From: Crocinitomicaceae bacterium
GTDB taxonomy: Bacteria > Bacteroidota > Bacteroidia > Flavobacteriales_D > Crocinitomicaceae
Direction of reading: 5' to 3'
Length of the DNA: 64,000 nucleotides
Assembly: GCA_024643545.1 (NCBI GenBank)
Contig: JAHEMR010000003.1
Location: forward strand, 124,001-188,000
Of this stretch, positions 9,232-19,289 are shown piece after piece. Every line of letters begins with the position of its first letter. Positions within the stretch are counted from its first letter, which is position 1. The notes under the pieces are model-generated. The model was not told where the DNA came from. It saw nothing but the letters and a program-made list of their open reading frames with translations, and made no database searches. Made by a program: the position numbers and the translations under genes.

Positions 9232-9303
9232 TAGCCCATAGGAGAATCGAACTCCTGTTTCCAGGATGAAAACCTGGCGTCCTAACCACTAGACGAATGG
9301 GCC
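9232..9303 (-). tRNA. tRNA-Glu(UUC), copy 1 (upstream)
   Basis: Identical 72-nt sequence to 9150-9221, separated by 10 nt; next bases on the minus strand (9231-9229) read CCA. Confidence 0.96.
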
Positions 9304-9334
9304 ATAAACTAGGTTTTCCTAATTTTTGGGATTG

Positions 9335-9364
9335 CAAATATAGTTAGAAATTCTTGAAGCGCAA
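9335..9364 (-). promoter_or_regulatory. Bacteroidota-type promoter for tRNA-Glu/tRNA-Glu/rpsT
   Basis: Minus strand TTG (9364-9362), 19-nt spacer, TATATTTG (9342-9335); exact match to TTG-N19-TAnnTTTG. Confidence 0.8.
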
Positions 9365-9381
9365 GGGCTCATTTATTTTTT

Positions 9382-10080
9382 TTAATAATTTTCTGATTCC
9401 TCCTCGTGTTTCATTTTAAATCCGAGCCTTTTGGCAGTTTGTAATTTCAAGCTTTCACCCATCATTTGGATCTGAGCAACAGAGATTTCACTCAAATATT
9501 CAAACGGTGGAATGTACAAATCGAACTCAAGTGCATGTGCAAAAGACAATTGAACGATTAAACGAAGTGCTTCATAACTCAACACCATATTTTGCGGATC
9601 CCTGAACATGAATCCCAAACTACCTTTTCCTTCAATAAGGAAGTGATTCTCATGATTTAGAAAAAGTCTACCAATGAGGTATCCGGCATCCTCCATGCGA
9701 TTTTGCAACAAAGATTCTGCTAAGAAATTAAAAATATGAATCGTGGAAAAGTAACCGTTATTCTGGTTTTGTTTAAAATATGCAGTCCCCCAAAGTGGAT
9801 TATGGTCAGGTAAACGAAATACATTTTGATGTAAATTAAATACCAATACGTCACTACCCACATACGCATGAATCTCGAATTTTCCTTTATCTTGAAAACT
9901 TAAGCGAATACGTGGATCAGAAATAGATTTTTTCAACTCTTCTATCTCGGTAATAATGGTCGTTTTAAGGCGTTCAAACACCTTTTCACTATCGTCAGCT
10001 ATGTCCTGTTTTAACGCAGATTTATGTTTTAATAAATCTACAAGTTGTGCTCTATTTTTTTCAATGGGATCTTTTGACAT
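9382..10080 (-). CDS. Conserved hypothetical protein (232 aa)
   Basis: Long ORF with TAAATTTG -7-like element at 10097-10104; family not recognised. Confidence 0.6.
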   Translation of the reverse strand: MSKDPIEKNRAQLVDLLKHKSALKQDIADDSEKVFERLKTTIITEIEELKKSISDPRIRLSFQDKGKFEIHAYVGSDVLVFNLHQNVFRLPDHNPLWGTAYFKQNQNNGYFSTIHIFNFLAESLLQNRMEDAGYLIGRLFLNHENHFLIEGKGSLGFMFRDPQNMVLSYEALRLIVQLSFAHALEFDLYIPPFEYLSEISVAQIQMMGESLKLQTAKRLGFKMKHEEESENY

Positions 10081-10221
10081 CGTTCTTCTTTTTTCTCAAA
10101 TTTACGCTTTATGGCATTATTTTTGGAAGGCAAATGCAAGAAATTTTAGGTAGTTTCTAAAAAAATAACGATATTTGAATTTGAGCATGAAACATATTCG
10201 CTCATTAACGTTAAAAAGAAC

Positions 10222-11100
10222 ATGAAAAAAACCATTTGGTTTATTGTTAATCCCATTTCTGGAGTTCGTCGCAAAGACGATATTCCTGGATTAATACATG
10301 CTCACTTGGACCATTTGCTTTTTGACTACGAAATTCGTTATACCACACACAAAGGTCATGCAATTGACCTGGCATTGGAAGCGGTAAATTTAAAAATTGA
10401 TGTTGTTTGCGCTGTTGGAGGTGATGGGTCAGTTCACGAAGTTGGAACTGCTTTAATTGGTTCTCAAACTCGCCTGGCAGTTTTACCTATTGGCTCAGGG
10501 AATGGACTCGCACGTCACATGTTGATTCCAAGAGATGTGAAAAAAGCCATAGAATGCATCAATGAAATGAACGACATTCAAATGGACACTGTTTTAGTCA
10601 ATGACAATCCCTTTTTAGGTGTTGGTGGTTACGGACTTGATGCCGTGATTGCTCAAAAATTTGACGAAGACAAAAAACGTGGTTTCCTTACCTATGTCAA
10701 ACACGTATTTAAAGAGTTTTTTAAATACAATCCGATGAATATTTCCATCGACATGAACGGTCAAGTGAAGAAAATGCCCGTTGTTCTTTGCACCATTGCA
10801 AACACATCCGAATTCGGAAATGGATTCGTTGTCTCGCCAAAATCGGATGCCACAGATGGTAAATTAGAATTATTTATATTAAAACCTTTTTCAGTTTGGG
10901 GAATTCCACGAATCATTTATCAGTTTTTCACAAAACGTTCAGATGAGTCGATTTACGCGGAAGTAATTTCCTTCGAAAAAGCAAAGATTTCTTTATCTAA
11001 AGGAATCGCACATTATGACGGAGAGCCCGTAGCCGTGCGTAAAGAATTAAATGTGCAAGTGGTTCCTAAAAGCCTGCACATTCTTGTAGGAAAAAAATAA
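10222..11100 (+). CDS. Diacylglycerol kinase family lipid kinase (YegS/BmrU-like)
   Basis: WFIVNPISGVRRK, AVGGDGSVHEVGTALIG, LPIGSGNGLARHM motifs. Confidence 0.93.
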   Translation: MKKTIWFIVNPISGVRRKDDIPGLIHAHLDHLLFDYEIRYTTHKGHAIDLALEAVNLKIDVVCAVGGDGSVHEVGTALIGSQTRLAVLPIGSGNGLARHMLIPRDVKKAIECINEMNDIQMDTVLVNDNPFLGVGGYGLDAVIAQKFDEDKKRGFLTYVKHVFKEFFKYNPMNISIDMNGQVKKMPVVLCTIANTSEFGNGFVVSPKSDATDGKLELFILKPFSVWGIPRIIYQFFTKRSDESIYAEVISFEKAKISLSKGIAHYDGEPVAVRKELNVQVVPKSLHILVGKK

Positions 11101-11101
11101 G

Positions 11102-11557
11102 ATGCAAACTTTTGAATTTGACTTAGAATACCTCTTGGGTAAACTAGAGTCCCTAGAAACAACAACAGTTCCCGCTTGGGGAGAGATGTCCGCACAACGC
11201 ATGATTGAACACCTGTGTGACGCATTATACATGTCCTGTGGAATCGGTGAATTTGAACTAGAAGTCCCTGAGGACCGCCTAGAGAAAATGCAACTTTTTC
11301 TTGCTTCCGACAAACCAATGGCACAAAACATCCGTGTTTCTTTCGCCAAAGCCGACACTCCTCTTCGACATGAGAACATGGAATTCGCTTTAGATGAATT
11401 CGCTACGGCATTTGTAGACTTCGTGGAGAAATACGAAGAGAACCCATCTTTCACTGCCTTACATCCATATTACGGAAACTTAGACCTTGAAAAATGGAAT
11501 CAATTACATGCGAAACACTTCGCTCATCACTTCAAACAATTTGGACTAATTGACTAA
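11102..11557 (+). CDS. DinB-like / DUF1569 family protein
   Basis: WGEMSAQRMIEHLCDALYMS and HPYYGNLDLEKWNQLHAKHFAHHFKQFGL motifs. Confidence 0.65.
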   Translation: MQTFEFDLEYLLGKLESLETTTVPAWGEMSAQRMIEHLCDALYMSCGIGEFELEVPEDRLEKMQLFLASDKPMAQNIRVSFAKADTPLRHENMEFALDEFATAFVDFVEKYEENPSFTALHPYYGNLDLEKWNQLHAKHFAHHFKQFGLID

Positions 11558-11711
11558 AGTCCTACTTTATTCGTTGCTGATTGGATTTTCCATTGGTACG
11601 ATTACGTACTTGTACAATCGTCAAAATGGACACAAAAGTATCGCTCAATGGTACCTAAGTGTTATGGCGTTTTTTGCGCTAGCGTTTTTAATCCTCAAAT
11701 ACTTAGTTTGA
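11550..11711 (+). CDS. Putative 53-aa small membrane protein (TTG start)
   Basis: Frame LTKVLLYSLLIGFSIGTITYLYNRQNGHKSIAQWYLSVMAFFALAFLILKYLV*; two hydrophobic segments; TTG overlaps the upstream stop. Below the ORF-track size cut-off. Confidence 0.45.
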   Translation: MTKVLLYSLLIGFSIGTITYLYNRQNGHKSIAQWYLSVMAFFALAFLILKYLV

Positions 11712-12632
11712 CATTCTCTTCGTAAATGGAATGAAACGAGGAACACTTGCTTGATAATCCTTGTATTCAGGATATTTCCCAGCGGATAGCTCCTCAGAAA
11801 AATCAGAACTTCCTTTAAATAAAATAATCAAAAGGATACATCCACCGATGGACCAATTGATCCATTCTCCCGTTGCGTGAACGCTATATAAGTAAAAAAC
11901 CACCCAAATTGTTTGCTCCATGAGGTAGTTTGGGTGGCGTACTATCGACCAAAGTCCAGTTGATACAAAACCTTTGCTGTATTCGCCCAAATCTTCACGC
12001 GCCTTTATTCGACGGTGTTTTTCTGTTTGGAAATCATATTGTTGCTGATCTGCAATAAATTCAATTACAACGCACGATACATAAATCAACGCTAGGAGAT
12101 AATCCACCCAAGTTAATTCGGGATTAACACCATCCCCCAATGAAGTAAGAATTGGTAGCGTAAACAAGAAAATCAAGACACTTTGATACCCACTAATGAA
12201 AAATAAATTAAAAATCATCCATACAAACTTGTTGTTGAATCCCGGACGACTGCGCAAAACTTCCCAACGGTAATCCTCTTCTCCAGCCCAAAATTTCCAC
12301 TGATATGCTCCTCTTCTTGCGAAGTTATAGGTCAAACGTGCACCCCAAATTGTCACTAAAACTGACATCAATATCATTCGAGGGTCCCATCCACCCATAA
12401 AAGTCATATGCCAAACGTAGTAAATTGGAATAATACTCCATATTTTATCTACTTGGGAATTATTTTTAGCTAATTCACCCACGAAAAAACAATAGGCAAT
12501 CACGATTCCAACAGAAAAGGTCATTTGATATAAGATGGCATCCTGTACGTCATTTGGATTCAATCCATAGGAAATACACACATACGGAACAACGATCACC
12601 GTAAAAATCAAAAGTAAAATAGTAATAAGCAT
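11703..12632 (-). CDS. DUF1295 domain protein (steroid 5-alpha reductase-like membrane protein)
   Basis: DKIWSIIPIYYVWH, WGARLTYNFARRGAY, SKGFVSTGLWSIVRHPNYLMEQTIW motifs. Confidence 0.88.
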   Translation of the reverse strand: MLITILLLIFTVIVVPYVCISYGLNPNDVQDAILYQMTFSVGIVIAYCFFVGELAKNNSQVDKIWSIIPIYYVWHMTFMGGWDPRMILMSVLVTIWGARLTYNFARRGAYQWKFWAGEEDYRWEVLRSRPGFNNKFVWMIFNLFFISGYQSVLIFLFTLPILTSLGDGVNPELTWVDYLLALIYVSCVVIEFIADQQQYDFQTEKHRRIKAREDLGEYSKGFVSTGLWSIVRHPNYLMEQTIWVVFYLYSVHATGEWINWSIGGCILLIILFKGSSDFSEELSAGKYPEYKDYQASVPRFIPFTKRMSN

Positions 12633-12656
12633 AGGTCGGTTTATTTGGGTTTATAG

Positions 12657-13073
12657 TTAATATCCAGCAATTTCAGCTGCAACTGAAACAAATGTACCAT
12701 TCGCATGTGCGACGAGCTGTTTGTTCTGATTGAGCACATCTGCTTGCATAAAGATAAGTTTATTTCCTTTTTTTAAACATTTTGAATAGGCCATCAATTG
12801 ATCAGATTTTTTGACGCCTGCCAAAAATTGTATGGATAAATCAACAGTCGAGACTACTTTTTGTTCATCCGCGACTAAAGATAATGCACCAACACCTAGG
12901 GTTGCATCTAACAAACTTGCAATGACTCCACCATGTGCATGCATTGGAGTGGCTAAGTGCTTTTCTTGAATATCGAGTCGGTAGGCAACAATTCCTGGTT
13001 CTAAAACATCAAAAGACATTCCCAGCAATACACCAAAACGATTTTTATCAATATATGCTTGAATGATATCCAT
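12657..13073 (-). CDS. Hotdog-fold thioesterase (PaaI-like)
   Basis: MHAHGGVIASLLDATLGVGALSLV...STVDLSIQFLAGVKKSDQLMAYSKCLKKGNKLIF. Confidence 0.85.
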   Translation of the reverse strand: MDIIQAYIDKNRFGVLLGMSFDVLEPGIVAYRLDIQEKHLATPMHAHGGVIASLLDATLGVGALSLVADEQKVVSTVDLSIQFLAGVKKSDQLMAYSKCLKKGNKLIFMQADVLNQNKQLVAHANGTFVSVAAEIAGY

Positions 13074-13076
13074 CCC

Positions 13077-13880
13077 TTAAGATTTTGCAAATTGGATGTT
13101 TCCTTTTGAAAAAGAAATCGCAGCGGATGCATTCACATCGAAGTAAACCTGTGAGTAATCTGCCGTTTTCACCCAGGCTCTAACTTTCACTTGCATTCCT
13201 TGTTCCGTGATTTGATTTAATCCTACGACAATAGGATTCTTCGAGATGATTCGAATATCCTCTTTCAAAAAACCAAGGATAATTTCTTTCACTTCTTGAA
13301 AGGACGCGTCATGAGTGAATGTGAATGTCCACTCCACACGTCGCGTTTTTTCTCTCGTAAAATTGACAATGTTGCCATTCGCAAGTGGACCATTCGGGAA
13401 AATAACCACTCTATTATCCGGCATAGTTAAATAGGTATTGAAAATTTGGATTTCGCTTACCCTCCCCTGTTCACCTAACGCCATAATTTCATCCCCCAGC
13501 TTAAATGGCTTCAACACCAAGATCATTATTCCACCTGCAAAATTTGATAGCGTTCCAGAAATGGCCATACCTACAGCGATTCCAGCTGCACCTATCAAAG
13601 TAAGAAAAGAAGTCATCGGAATGCCGAGTTGGGTAATCGCACTGACAACAACCATAATTTTCAAGGCCATCGATAAAAAACTACCCAAAAAGGAAACCAA
13701 TCCAGGATCCGTTTCACTTTTCTTCAACATGCGCGTGATAAACCGAGTTAAAACACCAGTTAACCAAAATCCAGCAATTACAATAATCAGCGCAATAATA
13801 ATATTCGACAACAACGAAAATATCACTGAATTTAAGTGATGAGGTTCCATCCCAAAAAGGTTTTCAATCACATCAATCAT
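13077..13880 (-). CDS. Small-conductance mechanosensitive channel (MscS family)
   Basis: GAAGIAVGMAISGTLSNFAGGIMILVLKPFKLGDEI, VVIFPNGPLANGNIVNFT. Confidence 0.92.
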   Translation of the reverse strand: MIDVIENLFGMEPHHLNSVIFSLLSNIIIALIIVIAGFWLTGVLTRFITRMLKKSETDPGLVSFLGSFLSMALKIMVVVSAITQLGIPMTSFLTLIGAAGIAVGMAISGTLSNFAGGIMILVLKPFKLGDEIMALGEQGRVSEIQIFNTYLTMPDNRVVIFPNGPLANGNIVNFTREKTRRVEWTFTFTHDASFQEVKEIILGFLKEDIRIISKNPIVVGLNQITEQGMQVKVRAWVKTADYSQVYFDVNASAAISFSKGNIQFAKS

Positions 13881-14040
13881 ACGAACAGGTTTGAAATTTC
13901 AACAAAAATAAAAATACTTCGCACATTTGACCTGATTCAGCTTTAATATCGGCTCTTTCGTTTGAATATTGATAAAATCAACGAAGAAAATCCCTGTACA
14001 ATTGGATTCAATCACGCAAAGGAATGCTTAACTTCGCTTT

Positions 14041-15072
14041 ATGAAGCACGAAGATTACATGCAACGTTGCCTAGACCTCGCACAATTAGGGTCTAGTTGG
14101 GTAGCTCCAAATCCTATGGTTGGCTGTGTCATTGTGAAAGATGGCAAAATCATTGGAGAAGGTTATCACCAACGTTTTGGCGAGGCACATGCCGAAGTAA
14201 ATGCCATCGCATCTGTTTTAGATAAAAATCAACTCATTGGTGCTACTGTTTATGTCAACTTAGAACCGTGCTCGCATCATGGAAAAACACCTCCATGTTC
14301 CGATTTACTGATTTCATCGAAAGTAGCTGAAGTAATCATTGGATGCAGAGATAGCAATAAACTGGTTTCTGGAAGAGGGATTGAAAAATTAATCCGAGCA
14401 GGAATAAAGGTCCAAGATGGAATATTGGAAACTGAAAGCAGACAATTAAACAAACGCTTCTTTAATTTTCATGAAAAAGGACGTCCATATGTCATTCTGA
14501 AATGGGCGCAAACAAAAGATGGATACTTGGATCGAATTCGATCAAATGAGGAAAAAGGAATTAATTGGATTTCGTGCGAAGAAACGAAGGCATTGGTTCA
14601 CAAATGGCGGAGTCAGGAACATGGGATTTTAGTTGGAAAACATACTGCCATGAACGATAATCCAACCCTAACCGTTCGAGAATTTACGGGCAGAAACCCT
14701 ATTCGCATCCTCATTGACAGTCAATTACAAGTGAAAGAAAACATCAATCTTTATTCAGATGATGCTCCCACGATTATTTTTAATCGCCTGAAAGATGAAA
14801 AAAAGGACAACATCGAATGGGTGAAAATCAAAGAAACTTCGACTAAAACGATTTTGGAAGAGTTGTACAAGCGAAACATTACCTCCATCATGGTTGAAGG
14901 AGGAAGCCGAACATTACAATATTTTATCATTGACAATGTTTGGGATGAAGCCTACGTCATTGTTGGGGACGTTTTGTTTCACGAAGGCGTCAAAGCACCG
15001 CTTCTCAATCGTGTACCATCTCGCTCACATGCATTTGGCACTGATACAATTTACTATTTTAAACGCAGGTAA
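14041..15072 (+). CDS. ribD: Bifunctional riboflavin deaminase/reductase RibD
   Basis: MQRCLDLAQLGSSWVAPNPMVGCVIVKDG, HAEVNAIASV, NLEPCSHHGKTPPCSDLL; C-terminal reductase. Confidence 0.95.
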   Translation: MKHEDYMQRCLDLAQLGSSWVAPNPMVGCVIVKDGKIIGEGYHQRFGEAHAEVNAIASVLDKNQLIGATVYVNLEPCSHHGKTPPCSDLLISSKVAEVIIGCRDSNKLVSGRGIEKLIRAGIKVQDGILETESRQLNKRFFNFHEKGRPYVILKWAQTKDGYLDRIRSNEEKGINWISCEETKALVHKWRSQEHGILVGKHTAMNDNPTLTVREFTGRNPIRILIDSQLQVKENINLYSDDAPTIIFNRLKDEKKDNIEWVKIKETSTKTILEELYKRNITSIMVEGGSRTLQYFIIDNVWDEAYVIVGDVLFHEGVKAPLLNRVPSRSHAFGTDTIYYFKRR

Positions 15073-15936
15073 ATGGAATTGTTTTTCGCCATCGCATTTT
15101 CAAGCTTCATTTTTGTCCTTTTTAAACTTTTCCCACGCTTTAAAATCGACACCTTTCAAGCCATTGTTGTCAATTATTTTGTTGCGTTTCTATGTGGCTT
15201 TTTCTTCGCTCCATTTGAAATAACTCAATTGACAACAGTTCCTATGGGATGGCTATTCTATACAATTGCCGCCGCAATTCTATTCATAGGTCTGTTTTTA
15301 ATTATGGGATTGAGTGCGCAAAAAAATGGACTTTCAAGTACATCCGTAGCTGTGAAGATGAGCATGGCTATTTCCGTGTTAGGAATGATGTTATTTTATT
15401 CAGAATCTGTCCAAATTTTCAAAGTGGCTGGAATCATTTTAGCCATCTTCGGAGTAATCGGAATGACCGTTCAAGCCAAGGACTCAGAGAAAAATGTTTC
15501 TTCTTCATGGATGTTGCTCGTCCTGTTTCTCGGAAGTGGACTTTTAGATTTCTTATTAAACTACATTCAACATTCCGTTCTTTCGGTGAATGAAACAGCA
15601 TTTTTCACTGCATATGCGTTTGGACTTGCTGGGATCATTGGATTAATCATTGCATTTGCACGATTGATGCGGAGGGAATTAACACCATCCTTAAGAAATG
15701 TAATTGCTGGATTGCTTTTGGGCATCCCAAATTTCTTTTCGATTTATTTTCTCATGAAAGCGTATGACGAATTGAATTGGAGCAACAGCAGTATTTTAGC
15801 GGTGATTAATGTATGTATTGTGATCATTGCTGCGATTATTGGTCTTTTATTTTTCAAGGAAAAATGGAATAAACTTAAAATCATTGGTTTCATTTCATCC
15901 TTAATTTCCATTTTGTTTATCTATCTTTCGGCATGA
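15073..15936 (+). CDS. EamA/DMT-family transporter
   Basis: About 10 predicted TM segments; C-terminal FFKEKWNKLKIIGFISSLISILFIYLSA. Confidence 0.75.
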   Translation: MELFFAIAFSSFIFVLFKLFPRFKIDTFQAIVVNYFVAFLCGFFFAPFEITQLTTVPMGWLFYTIAAAILFIGLFLIMGLSAQKNGLSSTSVAVKMSMAISVLGMMLFYSESVQIFKVAGIILAIFGVIGMTVQAKDSEKNVSSSWMLLVLFLGSGLLDFLLNYIQHSVLSVNETAFFTAYAFGLAGIIGLIIAFARLMRRELTPSLRNVIAGLLLGIPNFFSIYFLMKAYDELNWSNSSILAVINVCIVIIAAIIGLLFFKEKWNKLKIIGFISSLISILFIYLSA

Positions 15937-16589
15937 CAACAACGGTATTCAAACTTATTCTGTTCATTTTCATTCTTCCGGCAGCTAGCTGGAGTCAAAC
16001 CAGTTTTCAATTAGCTGTTTTAAAATATAACGGCGGGGGTGACTACTACGCGAATCCAACAGCCCTTCCAAACTTGATTCAATTTTGCAATCAAAACTTG
16101 GGAACAAGCATTTCAAAAGACGTTCCGTATGTGGATGTTGGAAGCAAGGATATTTTCAGGTATCCATTTATTCATATGACTGGACATGGTAACGTTGTTT
16201 TCTCAAAAGCGGAATCCGACAATTTGAGAAACTACTTACTAGCAGGTGGATTTTTGCACATCGACGACAACTATGGAATGGATGAATTTATTCGGGTTGA
16301 ATTAAAGAAAATATTTCCTTCAAGTGAATTAGTTGAATTACCTGATAATCATCCTATTTACTCTCAAAAATACAAACTACCTGGTTTGCCGAAAATTCAC
16401 GAACACGACGGAAAACGTCCACAAGCGTTTGGGATTACCATCGATGGAAGATTGGTGTGCCTATATACTTACGAAACTGATTTAAGTGATGGATGGGAAG
16501 ATCCTCAGGTTCATAATGATACACCAGAAAAAAGAAAGCAAGCACTACAAATGGGAGCAAATATGATTACGTATGTCTTTCTTAATTGA
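15933..16589 (+). CDS. DUF4159 domain protein, exported
   Basis: Signal peptide; FQLAVLKYNGGGDYYANPTALPNLIQF and FLHIDDNYGMDEFIRVELKKIFP typical of DUF4159. Confidence 0.88.
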   Translation: MTTTVFKLILFIFILPAASWSQTSFQLAVLKYNGGGDYYANPTALPNLIQFCNQNLGTSISKDVPYVDVGSKDIFRYPFIHMTGHGNVVFSKAESDNLRNYLLAGGFLHIDDNYGMDEFIRVELKKIFPSSELVELPDNHPIYSQKYKLPGLPKIHEHDGKRPQAFGITIDGRLVCLYTYETDLSDGWEDPQVHNDTPEKRKQALQMGANMITYVFLN

Positions 16590-16594
16590 AACCG

Positions 16595-17497
16595 ATGAAA
16601 ATCACCTCATTATTTGCACTCATTTTTACTGCATTTCACACTTTTGCTCAATTAGATCCATTTCTAGGAATTGTTCAATTGGACGTATGTGACTTTACCG
16701 ATACATGTACATATGTTGAAATTCCTGAGCCAGCGAATTACCTCTGGGTACTAGGCGAATCACAAAAAACCACCCTTACCCACAACGGCAGAGTCATGAT
16801 CACGGACAGCGTTTTCACTTATCCGAATGAAACGAATGCTTCATTTGAAATCCACTGGCCAGCTTGGAATCAATACCCACTAAGCTTAATCATGCGTTTT
16901 CACCATTCGATGGATTCTGACAGCTTATTGGATGGAGGAATAATCGAGGTCTCGCGCGACCATGGAACCACTTGGACCAATGTAATTGACGACCAGACGA
17001 ACATGCTCTTCCTAAGCAACGAACTATACACCAGCTCAGACACTTTATTTACTGGGGAAAAAGGATTTTCGGGGTCATTTGTTGATCGCTATACGGAAAT
17101 GGAATGGGTTTGGATGTTCCCTATTAAGGACATGCCCACAGACACCATGTATTACCGTTTTCGGTTTATAAGCGACAACCAGAATAACGCGAAAGAAGGC
17201 TGGATGATTTCAAACATTTCTTTTTCCTTTGCCGACTTAGGCACAGGTTTAGAAGAAGTAGCACTATTCGACTTTTCCATAGCGCCTAATCCATCCAATG
17301 GGTTAATTGAAGTAGCTAGCAAGTCCGAGGCGGAAAAGGCGATTCTACGCGATTTAAATGGAAATACGGTGCAAATAGAATTATTGGAAAATAAAAAAGT
17401 CCTGAATTACTCAGGACTTTCTAAAGGAATGTACTTTCTTCAGCTTCAAACTTCAGATAATCGTTTGAGCCATGTAAAGCGTTTAATCATTGATTAA
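16595..17497 (+). CDS. Secreted protein with T9SS type A sorting domain
   Basis: Signal peptide [20 protein letters not shown]-term [14 protein letters not shown]...[26 protein letters not shown]. Start could be TTG 16586. Confidence 0.8.
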   Translation: MKITSLFALIFTAFHTFAQLDPFLGIVQLDVCDFTDTCTYVEIPEPANYLWVLGESQKTTLTHNGRVMITDSVFTYPNETNASFEIHWPAWNQYPLSLIMRFHHSMDSDSLLDGGIIEVSRDHGTTWTNVIDDQTNMLFLSNELYTSSDTLFTGEKGFSGSFVDRYTEMEWVWMFPIKDMPTDTMYYRFRFISDNQNNAKEGWMISNISFSFADLGTGLEEVALFDFSIAPNPSNGLIEVASKSEAEKAILRDLNGNTVQIELLENKKVLNYSGLSKGMYFLQLQTSDNRLSHVKRLIID

Positions 17498-18603
17498 TGT
17501 TGATGACCGTCGAGTTCTTGCCCATCGTGATTCTCAGCCGCTGGTGCTTGAATATCTACCATTTCAATTTCAAAAACTAAATCGGAGTATGGTGGAATGG
17601 CTCCGGGACGACCATTTTTACCATAAGCTTTGAAATAAGGAATATAGATGGTTATTTTTCCACCTTTACCAACCATTGCAATTCCCTCTTCAAATCCAGG
17701 AATCATTTTTTGGTCGATATAGTTGAAATCTAACGTTTGATTGCGGTCTCTCGATGAATCAAATTTCTTTCCATCTGCTCGAAAAGTACCTGTGTAATGC
17801 AATGAAACTTTAGAACCTTTAACAACTCGATCCTTTGATCCACTTTCCGAAATAATGTAAACCAGTCCGCTATCTGTCATTTTAGCTTTCTTGTTCGCTT
17901 TTTTGATTTCATCAAACATGAATTGCTTGTATTCATCTTCAGACATAGCCTCAATTTTCGCGAATGCCTCTTTTTGTTTTGCTAAAGCAATTTGCTTCTC
18001 TAAATATACTTTATCAAACGCTTCTTGCGCATTCCAATTCTCTGCATCTTTACCAATACGTTTGATTTCAACTGAATTCATCACATCACCCTGAGCAATC
18101 GCGTCAACCACATCTTGACCAGTAACAACATGTCCAAAAACAGAATGCTTTCCATCTAACCACGGTGTTTCTTTGTGCGTTATAAAGAATTGACTTCCAT
18201 TTGTGCCTGGACCAGAATTAGCCATTGAAAGAATTCCAGGTCCAACGTGTTTTAAATTCTCATTGAATTCATCATCAAACTTGTATCCTGGATCCCCAGT
18301 TCCATTTCCAAGTGGACAACCACCTTGAATCATGAAATCTTTAATCACACGGTGAAAAGTTAATCCATCAAAATATGGTTTACTAATCACCACATTATCC
18401 ACTTTGAAGTTTTTCCCTTCAGCTAACCCAACGAAATTCGCTACGGTCATTGGCGTCAATTTATACTCCAACTGACAAACAATGACTCCTTTCGTTGTAT
18501 TAAAAACAGCATAGATACCTTCTGCCGTCTCCGTTACTCCCTGACCAAAAGCCGTTAAAACCGTGGAGGCAACTAAACCAAAACTTAAAATTATTTTTTT
18601 CAT
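17494..18603 (-). CDS. Dual-domain peptidylprolyl isomerase: cyclophilin + FKBP
   Basis: Cyclophilin [27 protein letters not shown]...[25 protein letters not shown] followed by [32 protein letters not shown]...VFEIEMVDI. Start MKKIILSF at 18603. Confidence 0.92.
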   Translation of the reverse strand: MKKIILSFGLVASTVLTAFGQGVTETAEGIYAVFNTTKGVIVCQLEYKLTPMTVANFVGLAEGKNFKVDNVVISKPYFDGLTFHRVIKDFMIQGGCPLGNGTGDPGYKFDDEFNENLKHVGPGILSMANSGPGTNGSQFFITHKETPWLDGKHSVFGHVVTGQDVVDAIAQGDVMNSVEIKRIGKDAENWNAQEAFDKVYLEKQIALAKQKEAFAKIEAMSEDEYKQFMFDEIKKANKKAKMTDSGLVYIISESGSKDRVVKGSKVSLHYTGTFRADGKKFDSSRDRNQTLDFNYIDQKMIPGFEEGIAMVGKGGKITIYIPYFKAYGKNGRPGAIPPYSDLVFEIEMVDIQAPAAENHDGQELDGHQH

Positions 18604-18604
18604 C

Positions 18605-19282
18605 TTATTTTTCAATTTCAATTAATTCTACTTCAAACACCAACGGCATATACGCCTTTATAATTGGGGATGGTGAACTTGGTCCGTAAGCTAATTCCTG
18701 AGGAATGTAGAAACGGTATTTTGCACCAGCCTTCATCAACTGAACTCCTTCTGTCCAACCTTTGATAACTTGATCCAAGCCAAACGAAATCGGTTCTCCA
18801 CGTTCAACAGAACTATCAAAAACAACTCCTTCAGGTGTTGTCCCGTGGTAATGCACTTTTACTTTTGATGTTGCAGTTGGATGAGGTCCTTTCCCCTCTT
18901 TCAGCACTTCATATTGCAATCCAGATTCAGTTACTTTTACACCCGATTTTTTCGCGTTTTTAGCTAAAAACTCTTCTCCCACGACTTTATAAGCCATTGC
19001 ATTTTTGTCCTCTTCCGCTTGCGCTAATTGTTGTTTCTGTTGAAAGAAGTTATTCAACATCGCATTACCCGGGTCCGTACACATTGGTGCTTGATTGGTC
19101 ATTGCATCTTGAAGTCCTTTGATCAGCATATTCACATTTGCTTCACTGAAATCCTTCATGATACTAGCGCCGATATTCATTCCCACTAAATAACTAACGG
19201 AGTCTACTTTTGTTAATTGTGCATTCGCTGCAACACTAAACATCAATGCGGCGATTGCCATCGTTTTTTTCATCATTTTCAT
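18605..19282 (-). CDS. FKBP-type peptidylprolyl isomerase (Mip/FkpA-like)
   Basis: N-terminal dimerisation-like helices plus [44 protein letters not shown]. Confidence 0.92.
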   Translation of the reverse strand: MKMMKKTMAIAALMFSVAANAQLTKVDSVSYLVGMNIGASIMKDFSEANVNMLIKGLQDAMTNQAPMCTDPGNAMLNNFFQQKQQLAQAEEDKNAMAYKVVGEEFLAKNAKKSGVKVTESGLQYEVLKEGKGPHPTATSKVKVHYHGTTPEGVVFDSSVERGEPISFGLDQVIKGWTEGVQLMKAGAKYRFYIPQELAYGPSSPSPIIKAYMPLVFEVELIEIEK

Positions 19283-19289
19283 TTAATTA

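Noticed and set aside
13881-14040. FMN riboswitch upstream of ribD
   Set aside because: The 160-nt MscS-ribD gap shows no RFN-element conserved boxes; the short AT-rich sequence looks like a divergent promoter region.
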